64,000 bases of DNA from an uncultured Gammaproteobacteria bacterium. GTDB taxonomy: Bacteria; Pseudomonadota; Gammaproteobacteria; HK1. Both the position numbers and the translations under genes were made by a program. Every line of letters starts with the position of its first letter. The stretch's first letter is position 1. Below, piece after piece: positions 1-9,652 of this stretch. The notes beneath the pieces are model-generated. The model searched no databases, was not told the DNA's origin, and saw nothing but the letters and a program-made list of their open reading frames with translations. The stretch spans positions 5,419,694 through 5,483,693 of the forward strand of contig OY282378.1 in the NCBI GenBank assembly GCA_958295835.1, given 5' to 3'.

Positions 1-1709
1 CGGAAGGTGGCGGTGATGCGCTGCTGCCCTTCGAGGATTCGGCGAAGGGTGGTCCAACGGGCGCACTGGCCGGTTTGGCGCAGGCGCCGGCGAATCACCT
101 GGACGAGTTGATAGGCGATGACGGTGATGAACAGATGGCCTTCGGCGCGGATGGGCTTGTGGTGATAGATGGGGCGCAGGCCGAGTTCGGATTTCAACGA
201 GCGGAACACGGCCTCGATGTCGGTGAGGGTGAAGTAGGTGCGCCACAGGGTGGATTCGTCCCAATCGGTTTGATTGGTGCGCAGGCAGTACACGCCGGGG
301 TGGGTCAGCATGGAGCCGGGGAGCGCACGGCGGGTGAAGCGTACGGCGGTGGCACGCTCGCCGGTCTCGTCGGTGTCGAGTTCGATGTCGTAGTGTTGGG
401 CGACGCCGCGGCTTGTCTCTTTGAGCCGCCCGATGCGCTGCCAGACTTGGTCGGTGCGTTTGTGGGTGCGGGGTTTGGACAGCCCGTCGGAGAGCCGGGT
501 GAGGGCGGCCTCGAAGCGTTGGGCGAAGCGCTCGACGATGGCGCGCTCCTTGGCGGCGCGCGCTTCGGAGAAGCAATACAGGCGCACCTCCTGGGCGTCG
601 TCGCTGAGGACCTTGTGCAGATGCACGCGGTGATGGGAGGCGGTCTCGATGGACAGCGCCGCGTCGGCGTCGAAGTGGCGGGTGCGTTCGCGGCTGACTA
701 CCAGGTAGCGGTATTGGTGCTCGCGCAGCCAGCGCACGCGGTCTTCGGTGGCGATGCCGCGGTCCATCACCACCAGGGCGCCGCGCGGGGCGTTGAGGGC
801 GTCGAGCATCTGGGCGAGGGTGTGATGTTCGCGCACGTTGCCGGCGAAGACTTGGGAGCGGCGCACGAAGCCGCTGGCGTCGAGCACCAGTCCCAAGGTG
901 AGCAGCGGGCAGTCGGTGCGTTTGTCCTTGGAGTGTCCGCGCCGGGCGTTGGGTTGTCCGCTCGCCTCGCCCTCGAAGCCTGCCCCCGCGTGGGGTAAGC
1001 GGGGGTAGGTATTGGTCAGGTCGTAGAGGGTGACGGTGGGGTGGAGGTCGAACAGGTCCATCGCCCGGTCGAAGAGGGGGCGTTCGATGGCTTCGCGGTG
1101 CGCCATCAGCGCATCGCAGGCGCGGTACAGTCGCATCGGCCCCATCATCTCGAAGTCCACGCCCAGGAGTTCGCCCAGGGCGCTGCGTTCGCCCAGCCAG
1201 CGCCGGGTGGCGCGCTCGGAGCCTGGCCGGGCCATACGCGCGATGATGGAGCCGATGGCGGCGGTGCGTAACGACGCCCCGATGCCCAGTGCTTCGAGCC
1301 GCGTGCGCAGGCCGAGCTGGTCCATCGCCCACAGGCCGACGTGCTCCACGCCGACCGAGCGGGGGCGAATCAGTTCCAGGGAGTCGACGTCGACGGGTTG
1401 GAAGTCGTGCCTCTGGCTCGCCGGCGAGGATGCAGCGCCGATGCGCTCACCGGCGAGCAGCAGCGCGGTGATGCGTTGGGCGTGTGATTCGAGCGCCGGG
1501 GGGCCATCGGGTGGCAGTGGTAGCTGACCGGCGAGGAGTTCGTCGATGCGCCGGCACAGCACCGGCCACTCGCTTGGTGCGACGTCGAAGTGCCGTCCCA
1601 GGTTGAGCAGGGTGCGTTGTCGCACCTTCGAGCCGGTGCGCTCGGAGCGCACGAGGCGGAAGGTGAAGTACTCGCCGATGCTGCGGGTACGGGTGCGGCG
1701 GATGAACAT
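1..1709 (-). CDS. IS1634-family transposase (runs off left edge)
   Basis: This is a DDE transposase of the IS1634 (IS4-like) group. The frame opens at the ATG complementary to 1707-1709 with the typical start MFIRRTRTRSIGEYFTFRLV and stays open to base 1, about 569 residues. Catalytic motifs appear in order: the first Asp in TLYDLTNTY, the second in VVMDRG, and the Glu in LTDIEAVFRSLKSELGL close to the window edge. Family members are about 550-600 residues, so only the last few residues should be missing. No stop or frameshift is seen, so it may be active. The plus-strand open frames across this segment are its shadows. Confidence 0.9.
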   Translation of the reverse strand, partial: MFIRRTRTRSIGEYFTFRLVRSERTGSKVRQRTLLNLGRHFDVAPSEWPVLCRRIDELLAGQLPLPPDGPPALESHAQRITALLLAGERIGAASSPASQRHDFQPVDVDSLELIRPRSVGVEHVGLWAMDQLGLRTRLEALGIGASLRTAAIGSIIARMARPGSERATRRWLGERSALGELLGVDFEMMGPMRLYRACDALMAHREAIERPLFDRAMDLFDLHPTVTLYDLTNTYPRLPHAGAGFEGEASGQPNARRGHSKDKRTDCPLLTLGLVLDASGFVRRSQVFAGNVREHHTLAQMLDALNAPRGALVVMDRGIATEDRVRWLREHQYRYLVVSRERTRHFDADAALSIETASHHRVHLHKVLSDDAQEVRLYCFSEARAAKERAIVERFAQRFEAALTRLSDGLSKPRTHKRTDQVWQRIGRLKETSRGVAQHYDIELDTDETGERATAVRFTRRALPGSMLTHPGVYCLRTNQTDWDESTLWRTYFTLTDIEAVFRSLKSELGLRPIYHHKPIRAEGHLFITVIAYQLVQVIRRRLRQTGQCARWTTLRRILEGQQRITATF

Positions 1710-1760
1710 GGGCGCACGGTAGCGGCGGGCGGGATGTGGTGCAACAGAGCGAATTCATTT
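1..1760 (-). mobile_element. IS1634-family insertion sequence, partial
   Basis: The element consists of the transposase gene plus its short upstream end. The outer boundary lies somewhere in about 1735-1790. I could not fix the terminal inverted repeat because the other end is outside the window. Confidence 0.7.
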
Positions 1761-2073
1761 TATGGCACTACATCAGCCTCTCCGACGACACATCAACAAG
1801 TTACGCGCAAAAAACGGCCAAATCGGGGCGAATTCCCATCCAATCGCAGCTCGCAGTGGTAAAGATGGGCTAACGTCCCGAACTCGATTGTATGACCGGG
1901 ATTTCGCGGCCATCCCGGCCGCCTGAGCATTCGATCGTTGTGGTTCATGGAACGTTTTCGGACTTGGCGGAAATTGCTGCGCGGAGTACGTGATCGGCCA
2001 TGGGCGGTTGCAGGCTGCGCCGGGGTCAAGCGTTCCGGGAAGGAACGCGGCGGCAAGGAGGCGGCGGCGAGGC
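1710..2073. other. Non-coding gap after IS1634
   Basis: The stretch holds the outer end of the IS1634 element, which is AT-richer around 1750-1830, and then the space before the ATPase/nuclease gene. I see no convincing gene, RNA or repeat. Confidence 0.5.
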
Positions 2074-3621
2074 TCAGGCGCGCTCTGCCGCGAATGCGGC
2101 GACGTTGCGCTCCTCCCGGCTGAACTCCACCCCGACCAGATGGATCGGCTGCCCGAGACGGCGGTATTTGTCGGCGTAGCCCTTCTCCTCGAGCTGCGCC
2201 ATCGCGGTCCCCTCCGGCTCCTTCCCTACCGTCTTGAACTCGAACAGGTAGACCTGATCATTGAATAACACCGCCATGTCCAGACGACCGCGGCTGGTGC
2301 TGTCTTCCACCCGCACGTCCAGACCCGCGGCGGCGAACCAGGAGTAGAACACGCTCGCGTAGTAGCCCTCGTAGCGGGCGATGTCGTTCTTCGTATGCCA
2401 CTGGCAGGGGATGCCGGCGAAGAACGACCGGAGCAGTGCATCCAGCCCGTCGAAATCGTTCTCGCGCAGCAGTTGGCGGAGGCGAAGGTGGTCCTTCATC
2501 CGGTGCGACCCCTCCGGCGTCATGGCCCGGAGCAGGCTGCCGTTGAGGCTCTGGCGCACCTCGCGGTTCGGATACTCCAGCCGGTAGAGGGTCTCGCCGT
2601 CGAAGTCCTCTTCGCCGGCGATCGTCAGGTAGCCGGTCTGGAACAGCAGTGCCTCGGTGGCCATCTCGTCCACGTCGAAGGCGGAGAGCAGCGCATCGGT
2701 GCCCATCATGCCGTCCAGCTCCGGGGAGGCGACGCCGCGGCGCAGCAGGGTGTCGATGAGGAACCTCGGCGTCCCGGTCTCGAACCAGTGCGCCTTGAAC
2801 TCGCGCTGCCGGAAGAGCAGCAGGATGTCGAAAGGGTTGTAGACCTTCTCCTTGCCCCGCCAGCCATAGCCGTTGTACCAGCGGCGGATCTCGTCGCGGT
2901 CCAGGCCCGGGAGCTCCGGCGCGAACACGGTGTCCAGGTCCCGTTCCGTGTAGCCGCAGAGGGCGGAGTACGCCGGGTCCAGCGTGATGTCGATGAGGTT
3001 GTTCAGGCCGGAGAAGATGCCCACCTTGGAGAACTTGCTTACGCCCGTAAGCAGCGTGAACCTGACGTGCGCGTCGCTGGCCTTGATGGCCGAGTACAGT
3101 CCGCGTAGCGAGTCACGGTTGGCGCGCGCCAGCTCCGGCTTCCCCAGGGCGTCCAGGATCGGCCTGTCGTACTCGTCGACCAGGACCACCACCCGCTGTC
3201 CCGTACGCTCGTGCAGCGTGGCGAGCAGGCGGCGGAAGCGGACCGTGCCGCTGGAGTAGCGGGATTCGATGCCGGCGCCTTCTTCGACGGCATCGAGCTG
3301 CGCCCCCACGTCTTCGCGCAGGTAGTCCGGGTCGTTGAAGTCACTGGCGCTGAAGTCAAGCCGCACGACGGGATGGCGCACCGACCAGTCCCAGCGGTCG
3401 TGGATGTCCAATCCATCGAACAGCGGCTCGTTACCCTCGAACAGCTCCTTCAGGGTGTCCACGAACAGGCTCTTGCCGAAACGCCGCGGGCGGGAGAGGA
3501 AGTAGTGCTTGCCCCCGTCCACCAGCCGATGGGCGTAGGCCGTCTTGTCCACGTAATAGCAGCCTTCCTCGCGGATCTCCCGGAAGGTCTGGATACCGAT
3601 GGGCAGCTTGCGCCTGATCAT
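2074..3621 (-). CDS. AAA-ATPase-like / PD-(D/E)XK nuclease protein
   Basis: This 515-residue protein joins an N-terminal AAA-ATPase-like domain (the PF09820 type) to a C-terminal PD-(D/E)XK nuclease-like domain (the PF08011 type). Residues 1-20 read MIRRKLPIGIQTFREIREEG, a family hallmark. A P-loop variant RPRRFGKS lies at 44-51 and the Walker B VVVLVDEYD near 150. Near the C-terminus, RLDMAVLF followed by YLFEFK gives the Asp and Glu-x-Lys of the nuclease core. The family is very common in bacteria and its role is unproven; defence or mobile-element functions are suspected. The gene stands alone between an IS element and an antitoxin remnant. Confidence 0.85.
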   Translation of the reverse strand: MIRRKLPIGIQTFREIREEGCYYVDKTAYAHRLVDGGKHYFLSRPRRFGKSLFVDTLKELFEGNEPLFDGLDIHDRWDWSVRHPVVRLDFSASDFNDPDYLREDVGAQLDAVEEGAGIESRYSSGTVRFRRLLATLHERTGQRVVVLVDEYDRPILDALGKPELARANRDSLRGLYSAIKASDAHVRFTLLTGVSKFSKVGIFSGLNNLIDITLDPAYSALCGYTERDLDTVFAPELPGLDRDEIRRWYNGYGWRGKEKVYNPFDILLLFRQREFKAHWFETGTPRFLIDTLLRRGVASPELDGMMGTDALLSAFDVDEMATEALLFQTGYLTIAGEEDFDGETLYRLEYPNREVRQSLNGSLLRAMTPEGSHRMKDHLRLRQLLRENDFDGLDALLRSFFAGIPCQWHTKNDIARYEGYYASVFYSWFAAAGLDVRVEDSTSRGRLDMAVLFNDQVYLFEFKTVGKEPEGTAMAQLEEKGYADKYRRLGQPIHLVGVEFSREERNVAAFAAERA

Positions 3622-3835
3622 GGGCGCACCATAGCCCCCGCCTCGGGGGCGGTCAAAGACGAGCCCGGAGGGAAAAGCGCCATCTTTTCGACATGTTGGA
3701 GATCAACCGCCCGATCCCGTGATACACCGGGGACAGGAGGTCGCAGCCCTTGGAGCTGAAGGTCGGCAGATCCGGCCGGACCGCGATGGGCTCCTTCGTC
3801 GCAACGATCTGCTTCATGGGAGCGACGGGATCATT

Positions 3836-4250
3836 TCAAAAATCGGCCTCCGGGACGCGGCGTGCGACGACGCGCCACTGCTTGTCGCGCTCGACCGGCT
3901 CCGGCGCGAAATGCGGATCGTTCGCTTCCGCGGGGTCGAGTTCGACCCAACCGGTCGCCCGTCCGGGCAGGGCGGCGTGCAACGGACCGGTCCGATCCGC
4001 GTAGCCGAGTCGCGCGAGCAGATGTCCGAGGCGTTGGACGACCGGCCGTTCGAACATTTTCGACAACGTGGCGAGCATTTCGGCGTCCAGCCGGCCGCCG
4101 AGGTCGGTCAGGACCGTCGCCACGTTGTCGAGCCCGCCGCGCCCCGGTCGAAGACGATGCGGCCGGCCGAGAGAAGGCCGGTGGCCCAGGAGGAAAGGGT
4201 GGAGCGGGGATCCGGAATCATGTCTCGATATCCGCTTGATTCGCGGATAT
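3836..4250 (-). pseudogene. AbiEi-family antitoxin remnant (C-terminal part)
   Basis: Only the C-terminal portion of a type IV AbiEi antitoxin is left. The minus-strand frame reads GGLDNVATVLTDLGGRLDAE, then FERPVVQRLGHLLARLG, WVELDPAEA and FAPEPVERDKQWRVVARR, which is the usual AbiEi C-terminal pattern. Just upstream, around 4130-4200, homology continues in another minus frame (AGRIVFDRGA), so the gene is frameshifted. Its N-terminal winged helix is absent. No AbiEii nucleotidyltransferase toxin lies next to it, so the system is dead here. Confidence 0.65.
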
Positions 4251-4420
4251 TCCAACATGAACAGGCCATGTCGTACACCGTCGGGGGCGGTGGAACGGGC
4301 CACCCCCACCGGAGCCAAGCTCGCCGCCGCCCAAGCCGGACTTGCCGCTGCCGGGACATATCCGACAAGCTCTCGTCCCTGAACCGTGGACATCATGTCG
4401 TCCCCGCGTCGTCGACCTCC

Positions 4421-4425
4421 GGAGG
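4421..4425 (+). promoter_or_regulatory. Shine-Dalgarno site that sets the oxygenase start
   Basis: GGAGG lies 8 nt before the ATG at 4434. This favours that start over an in-frame ATG at 4386, which lacks such a site. Confidence 0.6.
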
Positions 4426-4433
4426 CAATCGTC

Positions 4434-6869
4434 ATGGGCGTTCCCGAAATCGAATACGGCACCGGACACGCGCGGCTCGAGAAGCTGCTGCACTCCATCG
4501 ACCGCCCGGGCGACTTCTGCGCCCACGGCAGGCTGTTCGCACCCATGCCGCGACTGGAGGTCGAGGGCGCCGGCATGGTGTCCTTCCCGGTCCCCGAGGC
4601 GCAGGCCCGCGCCCTGATCGAGGCAGCCGAACGCGCCCCCTACGGCAAGGGGCCGGAGACCCTGGTGGACGCCTCGGTCCGTGACTGCTGGCAGATCGAC
4701 GCAGAAAAGGTGCGGCTGGGAGGGAGCGCGTGGCCGGAGACGTTCGCGCGCGTCCTCGATGCGGCGGCGGCGGGGCTCGGCTGCCCCAACGGGCGGCTCG
4801 ACGCCCGGCTCTACAAGCTGCTCGTCTACGAGCCGGGCGGGTTCTTCCTGCCGCACCGCGACACCGAGAAGACCGACGGCATGATCGCGACCCTCTCGGT
4901 CTCGTTGCCGGTCGCGGGCGCCGGCGGCGAGCTGGTCGTCCGCCATCACGACCGCGAGGTCGCCGTCGACATGCGTGCGGAGGAGCCCTCCGAGCTGGCG
5001 TTCGCGGCCTTCTACGCCGACTGCACGCACGAGATCCGGCCCGTGCTCGAAGGCCATCGCCTCTCGCTGGTGTTCAACCTGTGCCTTCGCCCCGGAGACC
5101 GGGACACCCCGCGCGAGGCGCCCGACTACAGCCGGCAGATCGCCGGGGTCGCGGAGCAACTCGCCCAATGGAGCCGCGAGGAAGGCGCGACCGAGAAGCT
5201 GGTCTGGCTGCTCGACCACGAATACAGCGAATCGGGGCTGTCCTTCGCCACCTTGAAGAACTCCGACGCGGCCGTGGCCCAAGTCCTGGCGCCGGCGGCG
5301 GAGCGCGCCGGGTGCGAGCTGTACGCGGCCATCGTCCACATCGAGGAATCCGGCGAGGCGACGTTCAAGGGCGACTACGTCTTCGGCGGGTATGGCCGGG
5401 GCCGGTACGACCGGGATTGGGACGAGGATGACGTCGCGCATATGGACATCGACGAGGTGTTCGACGGCCAGCGCTGGCTCGACGGCTGGGCGGGCCGGGA
5501 CGGGGGCCGGCCGCCGTTCGCCGAGATCCCGCTGGCGCCCGGGGAGCTGTTGCCCGCCGGCGCACTCGACGATGCGAAGCCGGACGTGCAACGGCTGCAC
5601 GAAGCCTCGGGCAACGCGGGCGTGACCCTGGAACGCGCCTACCGCCGCGCGGCCTTCGTGCTCTGGCCGCGGGCGAAGACCCTCGACCTCGTGGCGAGCG
5701 CGGGCATCGAGGGGGCCGTCGCCTGGGTGGCGGAGGAACTCGACCGCAACGCCGGGGTCGCGGACGACAGGATCGGGGGCCTCGTCTCGCGGCTGCTCGA
5801 CCTCTGGGCCTCCACTCGAAAAGGGCGCAACGAGGAAGGCCGCATCGGGATGCTCGCCCTGCTGTGCAGGCTCGGGGACGAGGCCCGCATCGGGCGCTTC
5901 CTGCGCGAAGTGGTCCTGTCGAGCTACAGCGGCGGAGAGAACGAAGCGCTGGCGGCGACGCTCACCGTGGTCGGGCCGAAGGCCGCGGGACGCTTCCTGC
6001 CCGACCTGGTCGAAACGCACTTCGCACGGCGCCCCAGGGACACGCTCGTGCTCCTGCGCCGCCTCGGCGAGGCGCACGGCGACCCCGCAAACCCCGACAC
6101 CTCCTGGCATGGTGCGCTCCGGAAAAGCGTGCGGGCGGCCCTCTCCGCCCTGCCCGGCGCGCTGGCGGGCCGCGCGAAGGGCCGCACACCGAAGCCGGAC
6201 TCCGACTCCGCCTGGGAGTTCAACCGGGGCTCCGCCCGGTCGAAGTCCATCGGCGACGCGGCGGTGCATGATCTCTTCGCCCTGGCTTGGCGTTGGGGAT
6301 TGACGAAGGAGGCCGGGGCGGCGGCCGACGCCATCGTCCTCCACCCGCGGGCCGTCACACCGGATCGTGCCCTGCCGGCGGCGTTGCAGGCGCTGTACGC
6401 GGAAACGGGCCTGGCGAACGCCGCCGCCTTCGCGTCGCTGTGGCGCCATGCCGCGGACTTCCTGCTGGCGCGCAGCGAGACGCCGCCCAAGGCGCCGCGG
6501 AACTGGAAGATCGCCGCCCCCGTCAAGTGCCGTTGCGAGCACTGCGCGAAGCTGCGGGCCTTCTGCAAGGACCCGGTGGCTGAGACGGCGCGCTTCCCGT
6601 TGCGCCAGGAATTGCGCGTCCACCTACAGGAGGTCATCAAGCAACACCGGCTCGACCTCTCGCACGTGACCGAACGCCGGGGCCGACCCTTCACCCTCGT
6701 ATGCACCAAGACCCGCGCGAGCCACGAGCGGCGGCTTGCCGAGTACGCCGAGGACGTATCGAACATGCGCGCGCTGGCCGAGTCGGCGCCGGGTGGAAGG
6801 CAGGCCGGACGGTGCGCGGCCGATCTTGAGCGGCTGCGCGAGGCGATCGCGGCGGCCGGGGGAGGCTGA
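4434..6869 (+). CDS. Large 2OG-Fe(II) oxygenase with C-terminal Cys-rich domain
   Basis: This is an 811-residue protein whose N-terminal third is a prolyl-4-hydroxylase-type double-stranded beta-helix. The iron ligands are visible as H141-x-D143 (in HRDTEKTDG) and H199 (in DCTHEIRP). R209 in EGHRLSL is placed to bind 2-oxoglutarate. The middle is an alpha-rich region with no recognised domain. Near residues 699-711 is a Cys cluster, CRCEHCAKLRAFC, possibly metal-binding; similar long architectures are known to me mainly from fungi. The substrate is unknown. The gene is 64 nt upstream of a type II restriction-modification pair on the same strand, so cotranscription is possible but not shown. 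Confidence 0.8.
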   Translation: MGVPEIEYGTGHARLEKLLHSIDRPGDFCAHGRLFAPMPRLEVEGAGMVSFPVPEAQARALIEAAERAPYGKGPETLVDASVRDCWQIDAEKVRLGGSAWPETFARVLDAAAAGLGCPNGRLDARLYKLLVYEPGGFFLPHRDTEKTDGMIATLSVSLPVAGAGGELVVRHHDREVAVDMRAEEPSELAFAAFYADCTHEIRPVLEGHRLSLVFNLCLRPGDRDTPREAPDYSRQIAGVAEQLAQWSREEGATEKLVWLLDHEYSESGLSFATLKNSDAAVAQVLAPAAERAGCELYAAIVHIEESGEATFKGDYVFGGYGRGRYDRDWDEDDVAHMDIDEVFDGQRWLDGWAGRDGGRPPFAEIPLAPGELLPAGALDDAKPDVQRLHEASGNAGVTLERAYRRAAFVLWPRAKTLDLVASAGIEGAVAWVAEELDRNAGVADDRIGGLVSRLLDLWASTRKGRNEEGRIGMLALLCRLGDEARIGRFLREVVLSSYSGGENEALAATLTVVGPKAAGRFLPDLVETHFARRPRDTLVLLRRLGEAHGDPANPDTSWHGALRKSVRAALSALPGALAGRAKGRTPKPDSDSAWEFNRGSARSKSIGDAAVHDLFALAWRWGLTKEAGAAADAIVLHPRAVTPDRALPAALQALYAETGLANAAAFASLWRHAADFLLARSETPPKAPRNWKIAAPVKCRCEHCAKLRAFCKDPVAETARFPLRQELRVHLQEVIKQHRLDLSHVTERRGRPFTLVCTKTRASHERRLAEYAEDVSNMRALAESAPGGRQAGRCAADLERLREAIAAAGGG

Positions 6870-6933
6870 AGGCCGGGTGGATCAGGAGAGATCGAGGCAC
6901 GGGCTTCGACATCACAACAGGAACGGAGACAAG

Positions 6934-8553
6934 ATGTTCGATGTCGGGGTTCCGAATAGCGCGCGAACGGAGGATCTCCCGGCCTCGGAGCCCGAACTCG
7001 CCGCTGCTGCTGCCGCTCTCGCCTCCTGGGATGCGCCTCCGACCCGGCTCGAATGCGCCCTCCTTCACGAGGCGCCCGCCCCGCCCCCCGATCTTCTATC
7101 GAATCTGCGCCGCTGCATCGCGCGCGGCGGCGACCCCCTCGGCGAAGCCTTCTGCCGGCTGCGCACACCGCGGATCCGCCGCGGGCATGGGGCGGTCTAC
7201 ACGCCCGGCCCCATCGTGGAGGCCATGATCCGCTGGGCCGCCGGCGCAGGCGCCCCGGCGCGTATCGTCGATCCCGGCGCCGGATCGGGACGCTTCCTCC
7301 TGGCCGCCGGCGAGATTTTCCCCGACGCCGAGCTGGTCGGTATCGAGATCGACCCGCTGGCGGCGCTCCTGCTGCGCGCCAACGCCGCCGTGCGCGGCAT
7401 GGCGGAGCGGCTGACGCTGCTGGTCGCCGACTACCGCGCCGCGGCGTTTCCCGAAATCGACGGCCAGACCCTCTTTCTGGGCAACCCGCCCTACGTCCGC
7501 CATCACGACATCGCGCCGGAATGGAAGCACTGGCTGTCGGATACCGCGGCCGGCTTCGGCTTCAGGGCGAGCCGGCTCGCGGGATTACACGTCCATTTCT
7601 TCCTGAGGACGTACCAGCTCTGCCGTGACGGGGACTACGGCGCGTTCATCACCTCCTCGGAGTGGCTCGACGTCAACTACGGCGCGGTCCTGCGCAAGCT
7701 GCTCGTCAACGGTCTCGGCGGCGAGGCGCTGCACGCCGTCGCGCCCGCCGCCATGCCCTTCGCCGAGACGGCGACGACGGGCGCGATCACTTGTTTCCGG
7801 ATCGGGAGCCGGGAGCGGGGCATTCGCTTCAGGGAGGTGTCCTCACCCGGCGAGCTGGGCGCACTCGAAGGCGGCAGGACCGTCTCCCGGCCGCGTCTCG
7901 ACCAGGCACGGCGCTGGTCGCCGTTTCTGCGGCCGGCGAAGTGCCCGCCGCAGGGCTCGATGGAGCTGGGCGAGATCTGCCGCGTCCATCGTGGCCAGGT
8001 CACCGGCTGCAACGCCGTATGGATCGCCGGCGGCTGGACCGGCGCCCTGCCGGACGCGGTGCTGATCCCTGCCGTCACACGCGCGCGAGATCTGCTGGAC
8101 GCCGGCGCGACGCTATCCTGTGCCGGCGGATTGCGCCGCGTGATCGAGCTGCCGGTCGATCTCGGCGAGCTCGACGAGACGGATCGGCGCAAGGTCCGCC
8201 GTTTCCTGCGCTGGGCGGAAGGCATGGGCGCGGACAAGTCCTACGTCGCCCGTCACCGGCGCGCCTGGTGGGCCGTGGGCCTCCGTCCCCCGGCCCCGAT
8301 CCTGTGCACCTACATGGCGCGCCGGCCGCCGGCGTTCGTCCGCAACCGATGCGACGCACGGCACCTCAACATCGCCCACGGGCTCTACCCGCGCGAGACG
8401 CTGCCCCCCGCGGTGCTCGACAGTCTGGCCGCCTGGTTGCGGAACAACGTGGGCGTGGCCGCCGGTCGGACCTATGCCGGCGGTCTGACGAAATTCGAGC
8501 CGAAGGAGCTGGAACGCATCCCCATCCCGAAGCTGGAACGATTGCATGGCTGA
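6934..8553 (+). CDS. N6-adenine DNA methyltransferase of a XamI-like type II system
   Basis: The 539-residue protein is a class I adenine methyltransferase. Motif I for S-adenosylmethionine is DPGAGSGRF from residue 113, and the catalytic motif IV is NPPY at 184-187. The C-terminal half is the likely target-recognition region, ending in PKLERLHG. I chose the ATG at 6934 because GGAG precedes it and the methyltransferase fold begins shortly after; the frame is open further upstream without homology. It overlaps the downstream endonuclease by 8 nt, a typical coupled modification-restriction pair. By analogy with XamI it should protect GTCGAC by adenine methylation. That specificity is inferred, not seen. 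Confidence 0.85.
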   Translation: MFDVGVPNSARTEDLPASEPELAAAAAALASWDAPPTRLECALLHEAPAPPPDLLSNLRRCIARGGDPLGEAFCRLRTPRIRRGHGAVYTPGPIVEAMIRWAAGAGAPARIVDPGAGSGRFLLAAGEIFPDAELVGIEIDPLAALLLRANAAVRGMAERLTLLVADYRAAAFPEIDGQTLFLGNPPYVRHHDIAPEWKHWLSDTAAGFGFRASRLAGLHVHFFLRTYQLCRDGDYGAFITSSEWLDVNYGAVLRKLLVNGLGGEALHAVAPAAMPFAETATTGAITCFRIGSRERGIRFREVSSPGELGALEGGRTVSRPRLDQARRWSPFLRPAKCPPQGSMELGEICRVHRGQVTGCNAVWIAGGWTGALPDAVLIPAVTRARDLLDAGATLSCAGGLRRVIELPVDLGELDETDRRKVRRFLRWAEGMGADKSYVARHRRAWWAVGLRPPAPILCTYMARRPPAFVRNRCDARHLNIAHGLYPRETLPPAVLDSLAAWLRNNVGVAAGRTYAGGLTKFEPKELERIPIPKLERLHG

Positions 8554-9469
8554 ACCCAGGGCATGGTCACTGGCCGAGCTGGCGGAAGACGCCGGAGCGG
8601 CCACGGACCGGTTTCGGCGATCGCGGCTGAATGAACCGCTGGCACAGTACACCCGGTTCTTCGAGACCTTCACACCGATCTTCGACGACCTCATCGACCG
8701 TCTGCCGTCCCTGACCGACGAGGCAAACGTCCGGAACGTCATGGCCGATCTGGTCGCCGACGATGACGTCCGGACCGGCTTCAGATACCTGTCGGCGCCG
8801 CCCATATCGGAAGACGACCTGAAGATCCTGGCCGAGACGACGCTGGCCGCCAACGTACTGCGCCGGGATGCCGAACAGGCGAAACGTGTTCGCGACATCG
8901 TCCTGCACATCATCGATCCGCACCGCTTTCCCTGGATCGGGGAAGAACGCGAACCGACCCTCGAAGAACACCGTATCGCCGTCGTCGCATCAGCCGCGCT
9001 CGTCGCCGCCCGCAAGGTGGAGACCTCCCGGCGGTCGGGATCGAGGATGCAGGAAGATGACGTCAAGAACGTGCTGCGGGAGATCGATCTGGTCGAGGTT
9101 CCGCGCCGCGACATCCGGATGCTTGATGACGCGCCGGCCCCCGGCGAATTCTGCGGCGAAAGCAGGTTGGGCGATACCCGTGCCGATATCGTGATCCGAC
9201 TGCACGACCGCCGGGTCATGCCCGTGGAGTGCAAAATGTCGAACAGTGCAGTGAACTCCTTCAAGAGAATCAACCATGAGGCGGCCGGCAAGGCGCGGGC
9301 TTGGCTCACCCGGTTCGGAAGCCTGCAAATCGTCCCTTGCGCCGTAATCGACGGTGTTTTCAATCCGGCCAACCTGGAAGCAGCCCAAGGCGAGGGCCTC
9401 ATGATCGTCTGGAGCCATCGTCTCTCGGATCTCACCGAATTCATCGAAGAGACCCGGAGCCCGTCATGA
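8546..9469 (+). CDS. XamI-family type II restriction endonuclease
   Basis: The 307-residue protein resembles the XamI restriction endonuclease family, whose founder cuts GTCGAC. Recognisable stretches are SLTDEANVRNVMADLVADD, HIIDPHRFPWIGEEREPT and, in the catalytic region, DTRADIVIRLHDRRVMPVEC followed by KMSNSAVNSFKR. The last gives a D...E-x-K centre (PVECK) of PD-(D/E)XK type. The start overlaps the methyltransferase stop by 8 nt, so translation is probably coupled. The gene looks intact. The assignment rests on my recall of the family; a profile search would settle it. Confidence 0.75.
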   Translation: MAEPRAWSLAELAEDAGAATDRFRRSRLNEPLAQYTRFFETFTPIFDDLIDRLPSLTDEANVRNVMADLVADDDVRTGFRYLSAPPISEDDLKILAETTLAANVLRRDAEQAKRVRDIVLHIIDPHRFPWIGEEREPTLEEHRIAVVASAALVAARKVETSRRSGSRMQEDDVKNVLREIDLVEVPRRDIRMLDDAPAPGEFCGESRLGDTRADIVIRLHDRRVMPVECKMSNSAVNSFKRINHEAAGKARAWLTRFGSLQIVPCAVIDGVFNPANLEAAQGEGLMIVWSHRLSDLTEFIEETRSPS

Positions 9470-9652
9470 TGCGCCGTGCGGCCGTTGGGTGTTTTTCCGG
9501 TTTCGTCAGCGCCCTCGCCGGTATCGCTCCGATCGAGGACGAAATGAGTGGCGCCATCGAAGAAAGGTGTATATGAATCAATGGACGATATCGTACTTTG
9601 GAGTCGATCCGATTTCGTGGACACCTGACCCTTTGGGAAGGAGGTATCCACT

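Noticed and set aside
75..998. Plus-strand open frame of 307 codons at the left edge
   Set aside because: The minus strand encodes an unbroken IS1634 transposase with DDE motifs; the plus frame is its shadow.
4218..6623. 801-codon minus-strand open frame opposite the oxygenase
   Set aside because: It has low-complexity Arg/Gly-rich translation without any domain. It is an antisense shadow caused by high GC at third positions of the real gene.
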